From positions 54,436,099 to 54,500,098 of the forward strand of contig CM028381.1 of assembly GCA_013146195.2 (NCBI GenBank): a stretch of DNA of 64,000 nt, in the 5' to 3' direction. The position numbers and the translations under genes are program-made. The stretch comes from Codonopsis lanceolata. Lineage: Eukaryota > Streptophyta > Magnoliopsida > Asterales > Campanulaceae. The first letter of the stretch is position 1, and each line of letters starts with the position of its first letter. This document shows positions 1 to 10,857 of the stretch, one piece after another. The notes beneath the pieces are model-generated. The model was given only the letters and a program-made list of their open reading frames with translations, was not told where the DNA came from and made no database searches.

Positions 1-1311
1 TAAAAACTCTTCATTTTCTGCTTTTTAAAATCAAGTTAATTGAATGTAACAACTATATTTGTTACATCTATATATATATATAATGACAAATATATATTTA
101 TCCCTCCAAAATCACACTTTTGAATTTTTAATTTTTGAGTTATCATTCCACTCTTTATCTTTCATATCTTCTGGTTGTATATCTTTTTCTCTCTCATGTC
201 TTCTCCATATTTTCTCTATCATCACATACATCTCATCTCTTTTAATTATGTTTAAACATTTTTCTCTCTTAAAAAAAATAGTAACTAAAACAAAAATAAT
301 AGTTCCGGAGTCAAGAAAACAAAAAATATAAGAGATTAGTAAAATAAAAATAATTTATGGAACAAACCACTATAAAAATATAAGTTACAAAATCAACAAA
401 ACAAAAATAATTTAATGCGAAGATTAGTAAAATAAAATAATTTACGGAACAAAAGTTTTAAAAAAATTCTTATAAAAAAAGTAAAACAAAAATATGTTAG
501 TAAAATAAAAATATTAGATGAAACAAAAATAATAATTACGAAGTCAATAAAACAAAAAACAATTTAAACTGAGATTACTAAAATAATTTCGTTATTTTTT
601 ATTTTAGCTTACTTTCTTATCAGAAATTTATTTATTCATAAAATACAAATATAATTTAATAAAAGTAATCATTCAAAATGAATAACTTATTTGAGTTCAG
701 ATTTTATTTATAGGGTGGAAAAAATTCAAATTTATTCGAAAACATTCATTCTACAAAGTTTTTGAATAGTATAAAGTGTTCATGGTTGTTATCACTTGTC
801 AGGTCATGAATTGACACTTAAAATTCGGTGTTCCAATAATACTATTGAGAAACATTAACCATGCTACAAGGTTGTGCAATGGAACAAGACTAATCATCAT
901 AAATCTTGGGAATCAGATTATTGAAACAAATGTTTTGAAAGGAAGTAATGTTGGAGAAAAAGTTTTTTTTCCTAAAATTTTCATTAACTTCATCCGATGT
1001 AAGACTGTATTTCATGTTTCAAAGAAGACAATTACCATTACTGGCATCATATGTAATAACAATTAACAAGTGTCAGAGTCAATAATTGCATCTAGCCGTA
1101 GGTCTCTTTTTGAAAAAACTAGATATTGATATGCGGTGAAAATAAAAAAACCAACTAATAAGATAACAAATGTTGTGTATAAGAAATTTTTTTAGAATCT
1201 ATAATAATTAGTGATATACTTATGTTTAATTGTTAATAAACCGATTCTTCTTATTTTATTTTTTAAGATTTTTTTTATCCTCTTTAATTTATTTATGCAT
1301 AATTTAGTTAA
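1..1311. other. AT-rich non-coding DNA
   Basis: No gene is supported here. The stretch is very AT-rich with many short A-run motifs of the form aacaaaaataat. The longest reading frames, near 59-331 and 845-1066, have low-complexity composition and no family resemblance. It may be old Helitron interior, because a Helitron 3' end follows, but I cannot show that from the sequence. Confidence 0.6.
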
Positions 1312-1344
1312 TGCGCGTTTAACGCACAGGTTAAAAAAACTAGT
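1312..1344 (+). mobile_element. Helitron 3' terminus, first copy
   Basis: A short hairpin (gcgtt / aacgc around 1315-1325) is followed about 14 bases later by CTAGT at 1340-1344. A GC-rich hairpin shortly before CTRRT is the classical 3' end of plant Helitrons. The next copy, at 1692 onward, has a closely similar arrangement preceded by a similar AT-rich tract (tatttatg...), which supports family membership. The 5' end of this copy was not found. Confidence 0.55.
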
Positions 1345-1691
1345 TGTAAATAATGTTGAATGAATATAGAAATCAAGAGCAACTGAAGCATCACATGGGT
1401 AATTGAATAACTCAATTTTTGATTTCTAAAATCAGTATAAATTATATGAAATCCGTTCACAGTCATATTTGTAAAAACAGATAACAATATTCTCCAAAAT
1501 GTCACTCTTATTCATATTAGTGAAACAGATCAATCCAAACAAGCTGTAATGGGCAATGAAAATCTGATTAATACAAATTTACAATGATATATTTTTATTT
1601 AAGTGGGTCTCCTTAATTTAAAATTTTAATTTTTTTCCTTTTTCATTTTACTTATTATTTATGTATAGTTCAATTGAATAAGATATCTTAC
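1345..1691. other. non-coding spacer
   Basis: No gene. A short minus frame at 1308-1505 has no recognisable family. The stretch is probably interior of the Helitron whose terminal hairpin follows at 1692. Confidence 0.5.
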
Positions 1692-1710
1692 GTGCGTTAA
1701 CGCACGGGGG

Positions 1711-3825
1711 TTTTTTTTTTTTTGAAACAGGGGCGGCACCTGCGAGATTTTATTAATAAAAATAAAAGGTACAAACTTGAGGGGGACAACCAGCCTTGCC
1801 CTTATAAATGGGAGAACAAAGGAGTCTTACCTCGAAAAGGAAATACAAAAGCAAAAGATTAAGAAATTCTAACATAAGGGGTACTACTAGCATCCAACAG
1901 AATGAGCCATTTGATTGCGCGAGGAAGATCCACATCCGAGAAGAAAGAGGAGTCAGACTGAACATCACAAGCCATATTTGCAAGACTATCTGCAACTTTA
2001 TTCGCTTCACGATAACAATGCCTGAAAGTATGTTGCCCAGTATTTTGCAGCCGATGAATATCTCGGAAGATGTAAGCATATTGCCAAGGAAATTTATGAT
2101 TCTTAGTGATACAATCAAAAATAACCTTGGAATCAATATCAATTTGGACATGTTGAAATCCTTGCTCATGAAGCCAAAGAAGCCCCGAGTGAAGAGCACG
2201 CAACTCAGCCATCATGTTCGTACAGTTTCCATAAAAATTAGAAAAAACATAGCATCAAATACCTTGAGAGTCTCGAAGAATTCCTCCTCCACCACTAATA
2301 CCAGGGTTGCCCCGACTAGCTCCGTCCGAATTAAATTTATAACAGCCCATGGGAGGCCGAACCCAAACAACTGCTTGAACAATAACCTTCCTTCTTTGCC
2401 CAAATGAAATGTGAGAGTGGTTGTGAAGATTGGAGATGGAGAAATTAGCCGCCTGTAGGATAGCAGAGAGATCAGACTTAATGTTAAAAATTAAGGAATG
2501 AATGGAGAGTCTAACCCCTTCATACAAAGCCGCATTTCGAAATTTCCAAAGATGCCAAATAATGAGAGAGGGAACCAAAACAAAAGGAAGAGGTTTTCTG
2601 TGCAGCCACCAAGCAAGACATCTTTGCTGAATAAGAGCTGGATAAAGTGGAACATCAAAGATAGAATGAAAATGCGTCCAAACATTAGAAGCAGTGCTGC
2701 TAGAGATAAAAACATGATCAAATGTCTCCATGTGACCTGACTCACAGCAGGAACATTTAGAAGCAAGCGAGAAACCTTTGCCCCAAAGACCTTCAACTAG
2801 AGGGAGACGACGAAGAAAAATGCGCCAAAGCAGGACACTAATTTTCTTTGGCAGAGATTTATGCCAAATGAAACTTGATGAAAGCATTCTAGAGTTTGTC
2901 GGTTTAACAACTGAGATGGCTGAACTAAGAGTAAAATTCCCTTGAGAGGAACCAACCCAACAGGCACGATCTTCTTTATCATTAAAAGAGATTAGTTGAT
3001 CCTTAATACTGTCCGCCACAGATAGAGCAGAACTGGAACTGGAAGAGCTAGACAGACGAGGAAGAAATTCCCGAACCATAGAGATGCTACTGTCCATCGG
3101 GATATCAATCTGGGTATTACGAAGCCAATGATCGAACCAAGGAGAACAGTTTCCCCGGCCTATAATCCAGAAAATGCGAGGATCAGCGAGGGCACGGGCT
3201 TTAATCATTATACTCCAAGTATGAGATCCTTTGGTAGAAGCAATGCTAGGGTGGAGACGAGAACAGTATCTAGCTTTCAAAAATGAGGACCAAAGGTTGG
3301 AGACGGAACGAAAACGCCACCACAATCTCAATCCATATGCTTTAGATAAGTCAGCCATGGAAAAAAGACCAATACCACCTTCAGAAACTGGCCGACAGCA
3401 AGAGGACCATGAGATCCAATGGCTTTTGTTTTTTCTTTCCAGCTGACCCCAAAAGAAATTGGAAAACATCTTATCAATCAAAGAAATAACAGACATCGGA
3501 GGATCAATCGAAGCTATTTGATAGCTAGTGATGGAGAGAAGAACATGCTTGATAAGGATGATACGACCAGCCAAATCAAGAAAAGATCCCATCCAAGAAT
3601 TAATGCGACGTTGAAGTTTGAGAATCAAGGGGTCAAAGTAAGACTTCTTTTTCCGACCAAAGTATAGAGGGCAACCAAGATAAGTAATGGGAAGAGAACC
3701 CATTTGAAAATCCAAGACTGAACTGATAAGGTGACTTCGAGATGCCTCTGTAGATGGAGCAAGAAAGAAAGAGCTTTTAGAGCGATTGATGAGTTGACCA
3801 GATGCTGCTTCATAGTCCTAAATAA
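1711..3825 (-). mobile_element. 5'-truncated L1-type LINE (minus)
   Basis: A non-LTR retrotransposon read leftwards. Its poly(A) tail appears as a T-run at 1711-1723, directly beside the 3' untranslated region. The 5' end is lost inside the reverse transcriptase, near 3817-3825. The last ~100 bases of the 3' region match the plus-strand fragment at 34970-35137 (shared words include ccttttcgaggt, ggttgtccccctcaag and accgcccctgttt), which defines a family with at least two copies here. A poly(A) tail, 5' truncation and a variable-length target duplication are normal for target-primed reverse transcription. Confidence 0.88.
1859..3817 (-). pseudogene. LINE ORF2 C-terminal half: end of RT, zf-RVT region, RNase H
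   Basis: The frame is open from the truncation point at 3817, with no methionine needed, down to a TGA at 2255-2257. It continues in the same frame to about 1859. In order, one sees the end of the reverse transcriptase (SGQLINRSKSSFF, then ITYLGCPLYFGR and INSWMG), the cysteine-containing zf-RVT region characteristic of plant L1 elements, and an RNase H domain. The RNase H starts at FNSDGASRGNPG and carries the expected acidic residues in SDGA, AELRAL, DIDSK and ADSLA. The polymerase YxDD motif lies upstream of the truncation and is absent. The only obvious lesion in the remaining part is the in-frame TGA inside RNase H. This copy cannot retrotranspose. Confidence 0.88.
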
Positions 3826-3960
3826 GACGTTAACGTATGGGTACAAAAACTAGTTATAGATATAATTTTCATAGTCTTTTAACTTTAACCTTCAAATATG
3901 ATAAAAATCTAGTTAAGCCAACCATTTTGTGTTGCTTTGACAAACTCCAAATATACTTGT

Positions 3961-3998
3961 ATGTGTGTGTGTGTGTGTGTCTCTCTCTCTCTCTCTCT
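3961..3998. repeat. (TG)n(TC)n compound microsatellite
   Basis: About 10 TG units run directly into about 9 TC units. The tract stops 12 bases before the left terminal inverted repeat of the MULE, where the outermost part of that repeat would be expected. Confidence 0.95.
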
Positions 3999-4010
3999 GA
4001 ACATATATTT

Positions 4011-4165
4011 GGTACCCATGTTTCCTAATTCATCAAAGTTGATTACAAACGTTTACCAATTTCATCAGTTTTGATCGTTTCCGTCACATGACTGTCAACT
4101 GGTAACATCGAACTTGCTAGAACAGGTTGGCAAAGGTTGAGAACGGGCTATAGTTTGGCAACAAG
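4011..4165 (+). repeat. left terminal inverted repeat of the 7.6 kb MULE
   Basis: Matches the reverse complement of 11447-11602 over its whole length with scattered substitutions. The outermost bases appear lost to the neighbouring (TG)(TC) tract. Confidence 0.85.
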
Positions 4166-4440
4166 TGAGAGAAATACTTCTCATTCTCATTTCCCGCCAG
4201 TATTCTTCCCTAGTCGAATTATGCTTCCCCTACGCTCAAATTCCCTCCATTGTTCCTCAAATTCTCTCCCATTTCTTCACTCTTCGCATTCGAGCCTGCT
4301 TTTGAGGAAAATTAGAACCCTAATATCTTCCCCAATTCGAACCCTAACCATCAAATTCCCTCCATTATTCCTCAAATTCTCTCACATTTCTTCCCTCTAA
4401 TTGACTCGTTCCAACCTCTCACCTCGGTTTTTGATAGATA

Positions 4441-4947
4441 ATGAATAAGTCAAGCCCATCCTCTTCAAATTGTAGTTGGAGCTCAAGGAATAATGTTGTG
4501 CCATGGGATGACATGTATTGTAGGTGTGGAATACAGGTTTCAGTGAAGACATCTTGGAGGAAAACAAATCCAGGAAGAAGATACTGGGCATACCCAAAAT
4601 ATGGGGTAATTTTTTTTCATTTGGCTTAAATTTTTTTTTTTGCACAAATATCTAACTAAATCTTGTCTACATTACAGAAAGATGGATATTGTGGTTTTTT
4701 TAAATGGTTGGATGATGAAATATGCCAAAGGTCCAAACAAATCATTTCAGGATTGTTGGCAAAGTTGAATGGATTTGAAGCTGAAATAGAGAAACTCTGG
4801 ATTAAAGAGAGTGAAATGCAAGTTAAGTTGATGATATCAAATAGCATGGTTTAGAGGTTGAAGACTGAAGTAAATCAGATGAGAATTGTTTTGATTGCAA
4901 TGACAGTTGTATTTTTCTCTTGTTTGGTCATGTTGTTTTGCCTGTAA
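4441..4947 (+). pseudogene. GRF zinc-finger / coiled-coil / membrane-anchor gene inside the MULE
   Basis: Two exons. Exon 1 is 4441-4605, starting at ATG and ending in the donor GGG|GTAATT. A 72-bp phase-0 intron (4606-4677) ends in tacattacag, and exon 2 starts at 4678. The product has a GRF-type zinc finger: CRCG near residues 23-26, VKTSW, NPGRRYW, then YCGFFKWLDDE across the splice. This is followed by a charged helical stretch. An in-frame TAG at 4852-4854 interrupts the frame. Beyond it the frame runs to TAA at 4945-4947 and encodes a hydrophobic segment (IVLIAMTVVFFSCLVML) typical of the C-terminal anchor in small plant GRF proteins of the At4g04775-like group. One expected finger cysteine appears as tyrosine (YWAYP, where family members usually have YWxCP). 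It is divergent to the transposase and lies inside the same inverted repeats, so it looks like an element-encoded companion gene. Confidence 0.75.
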
Positions 4948-5624
4948 AGATCAAATGATGATTATGTTATGGAATAATTTGTAATATATTTGACAACTTT
5001 GTAGTGTTTGATTGCAATGACTGAAGTAAATCAAATGTTTTGATTGCATTGACAATTGTATTGTATCTAACATTGGTAAAGAACCTGATTGCCAACCGCC
5101 AGAAGTATGATAAATTGCTAACCTATGACAATATATTACATGACTGAATCTGACAATTGCTAACTTGTAATGTATATAGGACATGATTGGTATGTCATGA
5201 TTCAATTACGAACTCAATTGATAACCATTGAATCTGACAACCAAAGTATATGTAGCCACTGAATTAATAACCATGTAACCACTGAATCAACAACAACAAC
5301 ACCCTCATTGATAACTATCAGAAAGCAAGATTACACCACTAACAACAACACCATTGGTTTAACAACAACAACTTAAAAGGAATAACCAATTAATAAAAGG
5401 AAGAACACAAATTACATTGTTAAGTAGTTAAAGAACAATTGTTTTAACAACTTCAGTACATTGCCAAATTACCAAATACCACTCAAAGAAACTATTGTCA
5501 ATTCATGTTCAGTACATTGCCATGTGACCAAATTAAAACACATAGAAACTACAGGTAATTTAACATGTTCATTACATTGCCATGCCATGGGACCAAAATA
5601 AAACACTAAAAAACTACTGTTCGT
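4948..5624. other. non-coding interior of the MULE
   Basis: This lies between the convergent ends of the GRF gene and the transposase. I see only degenerate short repeats (gaatctgacaac, aacaacaacacc, ttcagtacattgcca) and no reading frame worth calling. It presumably holds the two 3' untranslated regions. Confidence 0.5.
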
Positions 5625-6658
5625 TTAACACCATATTACAACTTCATGAACAACACCAACAGTCTCAGACATTGCCATGCCATGGTTATAATTGGCTTGT
5701 CGATCTCCTGCGTCAAGAATAAAAGCATTGAAACTCTTACACATGTTATTAAGCAAGATGTCACACTTAGGGTTAGTAGTAAAGTGTGACTTTGACCATT
5801 GGCTGGGAGGTTTATTGATCAACCACTTATAAGCACTTTCATCCAAGTTTCTCAATTGTTCAATTCTTGCCTTAAAAACCTCAACCCTGGTTGCCCTAGC
5901 TGCTACCCATAAAGCATTCTTTACTAGTTGCCTGTAAAACCATCTCTTTTCATGTTGGTATGCAAATGTCTAACACAAAATCTATTTGATGAATTAGGAA
6001 ATAAATCTTTAAATGCAGATATGAATCCATTCTGTTTATCACTCATGAATGTCCATGCAAATTGATTTTCAATCCCTATGTCACTTTCAAGCAATGACAA
6101 GAACCATGTCCAAGAATCCTTAGTTTCATTTTCAACCACTACATAAGCTATAAACATTTGGTTGTTTGGATCAATTCCAACAGCTGACAATAATTGACCA
6201 CCTTGAGGGCCTTTTAGGAAACACCCATCCATTCCTACCATCTTCCTACAAAACCTAAAACCCTTCTTGCAAGCTTCAAAACAAATGTAGAGTCTTTGGA
6301 AAATAGGCTAACCAGATTCCACATCATACAACTTTTAAACCACATTTGACCCTGGATTAGTCCTCAACAACTGTAGACATTAATCTCTTATTTGCTGAAA
6401 TTATTCTTTTAAAGTCTCATCTAAAAATTCGTTGGCTTTCTTTTTAGCTTTATATGCATGTTGTTTTGAAATAATGGCCTTAAGTCTAGCAGACAACTCA
6501 TTCCTAAATTTCTTGGTGCCTAAGTTTGGATTTTCTTTAATTTTTTTCATGAAGGTATTCCCCATTCAATCAGACTTGAGGCATGCGATGTTGTTGTTCC
6601 ATGAACAATTTCTATGATTTGAATTATACCCTTTCAATTGCCATGTTTTGTCATTCTG
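5625..6658 (-). pseudogene. MULE (MuDR-type) transposase, catalytic and C-terminal part
   Basis: Reading leftwards from the solo-LTR junction one sees DKTWQLKGYNSNHRNC, then a helical stretch (NPNLGTKKFRNELSARLKA), then RTNPGSN and PIFQRLYICFEACKKGF. The MULE transposase domain follows at 6241-5924: VGMDGCFLKGPQGGQLLSAV, DSWTWFLSLLESD, FMSDKQNG, NRFCVRHLHTNMK. The first two catalytic aspartates are present in MDGCF and MSDKQ. A one-base frameshift near 5925 leads into ALWVAARAT and then WLINKPPSQWSKSHF and KCDILLNNMCKSFN, the conserved C-terminal block, in which the family's usual CESFN is CKSFN here. Several stops and at least two frameshifts are visible, so it is inactive. The rest of the gene is at 9959-10857. 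Confidence 0.88.
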
Positions 6659-6663
6659 CACTG

Positions 6664-9600
6664 TGTAGACACCCCAATTTCGCACCCTTGGTATGTAACA
6701 TGGCATAAAATATCAAGAACTGTTAAAAGGACTAACGGATGTCAAGTTACAGGGTTTAGAATGCAAAAAAGTGCAAAAGAAATGAAAGGATGCATGAACA
6801 GTAAATTACAGGGGCCAAAGTGCAAAAAAAGTTGAAAGAAAAAAAAGCTCTTGGCGCCACCCACAAGCCCTTCTGGCGCGGCGCCCACTTCCTATGGGGG
6901 TGGCGCCCAATAGTGCTCAATGCACTGTAGCTTTTTGCCTCTGATACAATCTCTTAAGCACGCGGTACAAGCTGATGAAGCACAGAAGAAGAAAACTTAA
7001 TGACGAAGGAATCCCTCCTCCAACCTATAAATAAAGGTGCTTGGCTTCAGAATTGAGATGGATAAATTTCACATAGTTCACACACTGTGTTCACTTTACG
7101 CAAAGAGATCGTTCTGAGAGTTCCCCTTATCTAAAAAGCCTCGAAGCTCCGTCAAATCTCCTCCAAACACAAAACCAACCAGTCAAAGTGAACCTTAGCC
7201 TCCCCGTTAGGATTCCACCCTATTCCTCCGGTCCAAAAATCCCAAAAAGAGCAGTTGTCCTGCCTGAATCCAGAAGCCAAATCCGCCAGAAGCAAGCAGT
7301 TGCTTTGCCCGATTTTCGCCAGCAGCAAAAAAACAACAGCAAAAACACAAGCAGTTGCTTTGCTCGTTTCACGGTGCCAAAAATCAGCTTTCGAAAGCAG
7401 TTACACTGCCCGAATCTCTGCAACAACAAAAGACTCTCTCTCCCGGAAGGATAGAGCGAGCACAACCTACGCTCTTAAAGGTAAGCCTTTAAGAGGTTAT
7501 ATAAAAAGTGTTATTTTCAAGCCAGTCCGATGTAAAAATATAAGAAGTTATGCTGCCCGGATTTCTATAGAAAATAACACTAAAAAGAGTCATTATTATG
7601 ACCAAATATTTGTAAATATATTTGTAATTACTGGAAGGTAGCGTCTACAAGTCTGTAAATAATGTAGATACATATATATTTGTTTAAATGCTTTATTTCA
7701 TTTGCTAGATAAATATAATAAAAGTATATTTTAGCCAAAAACTGTTTTTGAGGCCGAAAGGGCGAGTTGGGTGTCTAATACCTTCCCAACTCGTAACTTA
7801 GCCCCCGAACCCTTTTTTTACAAACTCTGGTTATTTTTAGTTTTTCTTTATTGGCAAAACGCACCTTCGGGCCACTGTACTTTTCAAAACATTGCAATTA
7901 GGCCACTGAGACTTCAAAATTTTCGGGATGGCCACTGTACCAGACTTATTTTGCACGTTAACCCCTTTTTTGGATGGACGTTAAGTTTGGACGTTAAGTT
8001 ACGTTAAATGTCTATTTTGCCCTTGTCTTCATCATCATCACTAGACAAAGTAACCCAGATCTGGGTTTTAAAACTCAGATCTGGGTTTACAAAGTTTTAT
8101 CTACCCGATCTGGGTTTTAAAGCTCCTGGCAATGGAGATTCACCGGGTAAGGAGGTCGGTTGGACATGGGGTTGGCGTTTCTGATGGGGGGCACAAACTG
8201 GGTTGTTGGGGCAGAGATGGGTTACAACACACGCATACTAAGTAGCGCAAGAATCTGAAGAACACAATAATTAATCATAACAGAACTTAGTTAGGGATAC
8301 ATATAACAGATCTGACCTACCCACCCTCCCTCTCTACTTCGATCTCAACACAAACTAGATGATGAATTGCAAAGCAACAAAAGTAGATAATCAGAACACC
8401 AACTGAAGGTAAATTTTAAACCACTTTTCTCCAATTGGCCCTCATTGATAGATTACTTGATTCATTTCCCTCGGTTGCTGAAACTCATCTTCTCGTAGTA
8501 ACGAATTGAGAGCAAAGACAGCAACAGATGAACCTCGTTCTTTCTCTAACGAGTTTTTCCAGCATCTGTTGACTTTGCCGGCATGAGAGATGGCAGCGGC
8601 GGCGGAAGGCACGGCCAAGCCGGGGTGGATGGAGCGGAAAACGACGACGACTGTGTCGAATTGGTGGACGGCTTTGAGAGTGGCCACAAGTATTGAGAGT
8701 GCAAGCGGTGGAAACCGCCGAGCGCAAGGACCACGGAACGGAGCTGTTGTTTACCACAGCCGAGTGTGTCTGCAATCGGCTCAGACGCTCACCCTTGCCG
8801 TCCTATGCCATTGCTTGCTAACGCACGCCGCATCGCCCAAGGTGCGCGCATCCGCGTGCTTCAACCCCTCGAACAAAAAATTATCATCCAATAAAACAGA
8901 CTCCGCCATTTACGCAACCACCGCCTCCTCCTCCTCCTCATTCTCTGCCGCCTTGACCTTCTTCATCTTCATGTCGTCAACGCATGCCGGGTCTCCCCCG
9001 TCATTAAACTTTGTAAACCCAGATCTGGTAGATAAAACCCAGATCTGGTAGATAAAATTGTGATCTTTGATTCATCTCTCCCTTTTTGGAGAGCAATTGT
9101 GCCCAGATCTGGTAACTTTAAGAGGACCCAGATATTACTAATATAAATATCTGGGTTTTATTTATCTTGCACGTTAACATCAATTCTTTTAACAAGGGCA
9201 GGGGTAAAAAGGGTATTTCATTAGAAGATAACGTCAAAAGGTAACGTCCGTCAAAAAATGGGTTAGCATGCAAGATAAGTCTGGTACAATGACCATCCCG
9301 AAAATTTTGAAGTCTCAGTGGCCTAATTGCAATGTTTTGAAAAGTACAGTGGCCTGAAGGTGCGTTTTGCCTTCTTTATTTCTCCTTAAAATAAAGATGA
9401 CGACTTTGTTACAACATTTTGGATTACAGTGAGGCCCGCAACATCCTTTTCTTACACTTTTTCGTTTTCCCCTAAACAAGGGACGATGAGAATGAAAAAG
9501 GTGATGCACTTTCTGTATCTTGTTTTTTTATAAACAAGGGAGGATGAGCTACGGAAAACCCAAAGCACTCATAGTAATCCAGAATGTACATCAGTCCACA

Positions 9601-9958
9601 GTGAGGTAGGGCGTGTTCCCACGTGCCTTCGCAACATCATTTTTTTGTACTTTTCCGTTTTCCCCTAAATAAGGGAAGATGAGAATGAAAAGGGTGATGC
9701 GTTTTCTGTATCTTGTTTTCCCCTAAACAATGGAGGATGAGATACAGAAAAATCCAAAGCACTCATAGTGGACTAAAACACACTCAGTGACCAAGGCATA
9801 TTCAACGCGCTTTCGACAACACTCTTTTTGCATTTTTAATTTCGTCTTCCCCTAAACAAGGGAAGATGGAATGAAAAGAGTGATGTCTTCCCCGAGCCAC
9901 GTGTTCCCCTAAAAAAGGGAGTGTGCGATCCAGGGGAATATTTCCCGGGGCACTCACA
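6664..9958 (+). mobile_element. solo LTR of a Tat/Ogre-like Ty3 element, interrupted by a MULE
   Basis: Starts TGTAGACACCCC and ends ...CACTCACA, flanked by cactg (6659-6663) and cattg (9959-9963), a 4-of-5 target duplication. Subtracting the nested MULE (1519 bp) and its 9-bp duplication leaves 1767 bp. That is close to the two related LTRs in this window (1815 bp at 40172 and 1811 bp at 47792). Shared landmarks are a TATA box (tataaataaa near 7025), repeated gcagttgc...tgcccga units, gggcgagttgggtg near 7762, and cccctaaacaaggga boxes near the 3' end. It lies in the MULE transposase gene; the bases on the two sides are adjacent in the coding sequence once the LTR is discounted. Confidence 0.88.
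7853..9371. mobile_element. non-autonomous MULE with perfect 9-bp TSD (Pack-MULE candidate)
   Basis: The terminal inverted repeats start GGCAAAACGCACCTTC and extend more than 100 bp with about four mismatches, so this is a fairly young insertion. It is flanked by ttctttatt at 7844-7852 and again at 9372-9380, an exact 9-bp duplication diagnostic of Mutator-type insertion. The interior is GC-rich (8580-8870) and looks exon-like on either strand: frames at 8590-9051 plus and 8442-8775 minus. I recognise no protein and cannot assign a captured host gene. Cagatctggg-type repeats lie just inside both ends. The left subterminal word ttggatggacgttaa also occurs in the MULE at 17894. Confidence 0.92.
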
Positions 9959-10857
9959 CATTGGAGAAACATATGCATACAAATCACATTCATTTTTTTT
10001 CTACAAGCTGCCCTCAACCTACTGGTATCATTGCTAACAAACTTGATGGACATCCATTTTCTTAAGCAAAATGTTTCAACCACATCTTTCACTTCCTTTT
10101 TTGAACTAAACACGGCTCCCAATTTTAACTCAACATCTTTATCATCCTTAAGATTAAATTTGGGAAACTTCTTATCTACTTCCTCATCACTGCCATAGAC
10201 ACTTTCAAAATCATCGCTATCAGATGCATCCTTATCACAATCCTGCTTCATCATAGAAAAAAGCTTATCACTCACAAACTTATTTGTAATTGGCTTTCCC
10301 TTGCCCCCCCCCCCCAATCAAATTCAATACCAGAATCAACAACTTATCAAACTCATTATCATCCTCTTCCATATCATATTCAGATTCATATTAATCATCA
10401 CTATCAGAGTCAGAAGATAAACAAGGATTAGGATTAAGATTAGGATTGAGATTGGGATTAGGATTAGGATTAAGATGCTCTAAGAAGATTTTAACTTCTT
10501 TCTTAGTAGGCTAGTAGCTATGGGCCTCATTAATTCAGTTACATAAAGATAAGTCTCAATTAGTCTAAAACATCTGTAGTCAGTTTCATGTCACATCTTA
10601 ACCGTTTCAAATTGGTAGCCTAATTCATCTAAAAAATCCATCAAGTCAATCATCCCAAACATTTGTCCATCCACCCAATCAAAATAATATATCTTCCTTC
10701 CAATATAATGTTTAGGGTCATGCTTCATCATACCACCATGAGTAAGTTTTAATGAAAACATAATGACATCTGTCTCAGGGTCTATAACAAAAAAAAAAAA
10801 AATCACATCACGACAAAATTTTACATAACTTGGCATGATACTCAAATTCAATTGCAA
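9959..10857 (-). pseudogene. MULE transposase, N-terminal part (PB1-like and MuDR DNA-binding domains)
   Basis: The start lies near 10857. Around KLTHGGMMK, YIGRKIYYFDWVD and MIDLMDFLDELGY (10760-10610) is the PB1-like domain that heads many plant MuDR transposases. An acidic low-complexity linker with NPN-type repeats follows (10318-10590, including a plus-strand ggattaggatta tract). Then comes the DBD_Tnp_Mut block at 10150-9990: VELKLGAVFSSKKEVKDVV and IKFVSNDTSRLRAACRKK. A one-base slip in the A-run after CRKK breaks the frame. The other frame then continues with ECDLYAYVSP up to the solo-LTR junction at 9958. It is separated from its catalytic half only by that insertion. Confidence 0.85.
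10421..10471. repeat. ggatta(g/a) hexamer-like tract in the transposase linker
   Basis: Imperfect units ggattaggattaagatta. They look telomere-like, but they lie in the coding linker of the MULE transposase, where the minus strand gives Asn-Pro-Asn/Leu repeats. A protein low-complexity repeat is the better explanation. Confidence 0.7.

Larger units (their letters stand above)
1692..3854 (+). mobile_element. Helitron 3' terminus split by a LINE
   Basis: A perfect 14-bp palindrome, gtgcgttaacgcac, lies at 1692-1705. It is followed by a G-run and then by LINE sequence. On the far side of the LINE, at 3827-3854, a similar motif acgttaacgtatggg is followed by acaaaaactagt, ending in CTAGT at 3850-3854. 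The 15-mers at 1694-1708 and 3827-3841 match at 12 of 15 positions, as expected for a diverged target-site duplication. The simplest reading is one Helitron end opened by a LINE inserted in its terminal hairpin. Two independent Helitron ends are the alternative. Confidence 0.5.

Noticed and set aside
1808..2407. 199-codon plus-strand frame
   Set aside because: It lies antisense to the LINE RNase H and zf-RVT coding region, which has strong motif support on the minus strand.
10421..10471. Telomere-like ggattag repeats
   Set aside because: Units are irregular and lie in the coding linker of the MULE transposase, where they give Asn-Pro/Leu repeats. Not a telomere relic.
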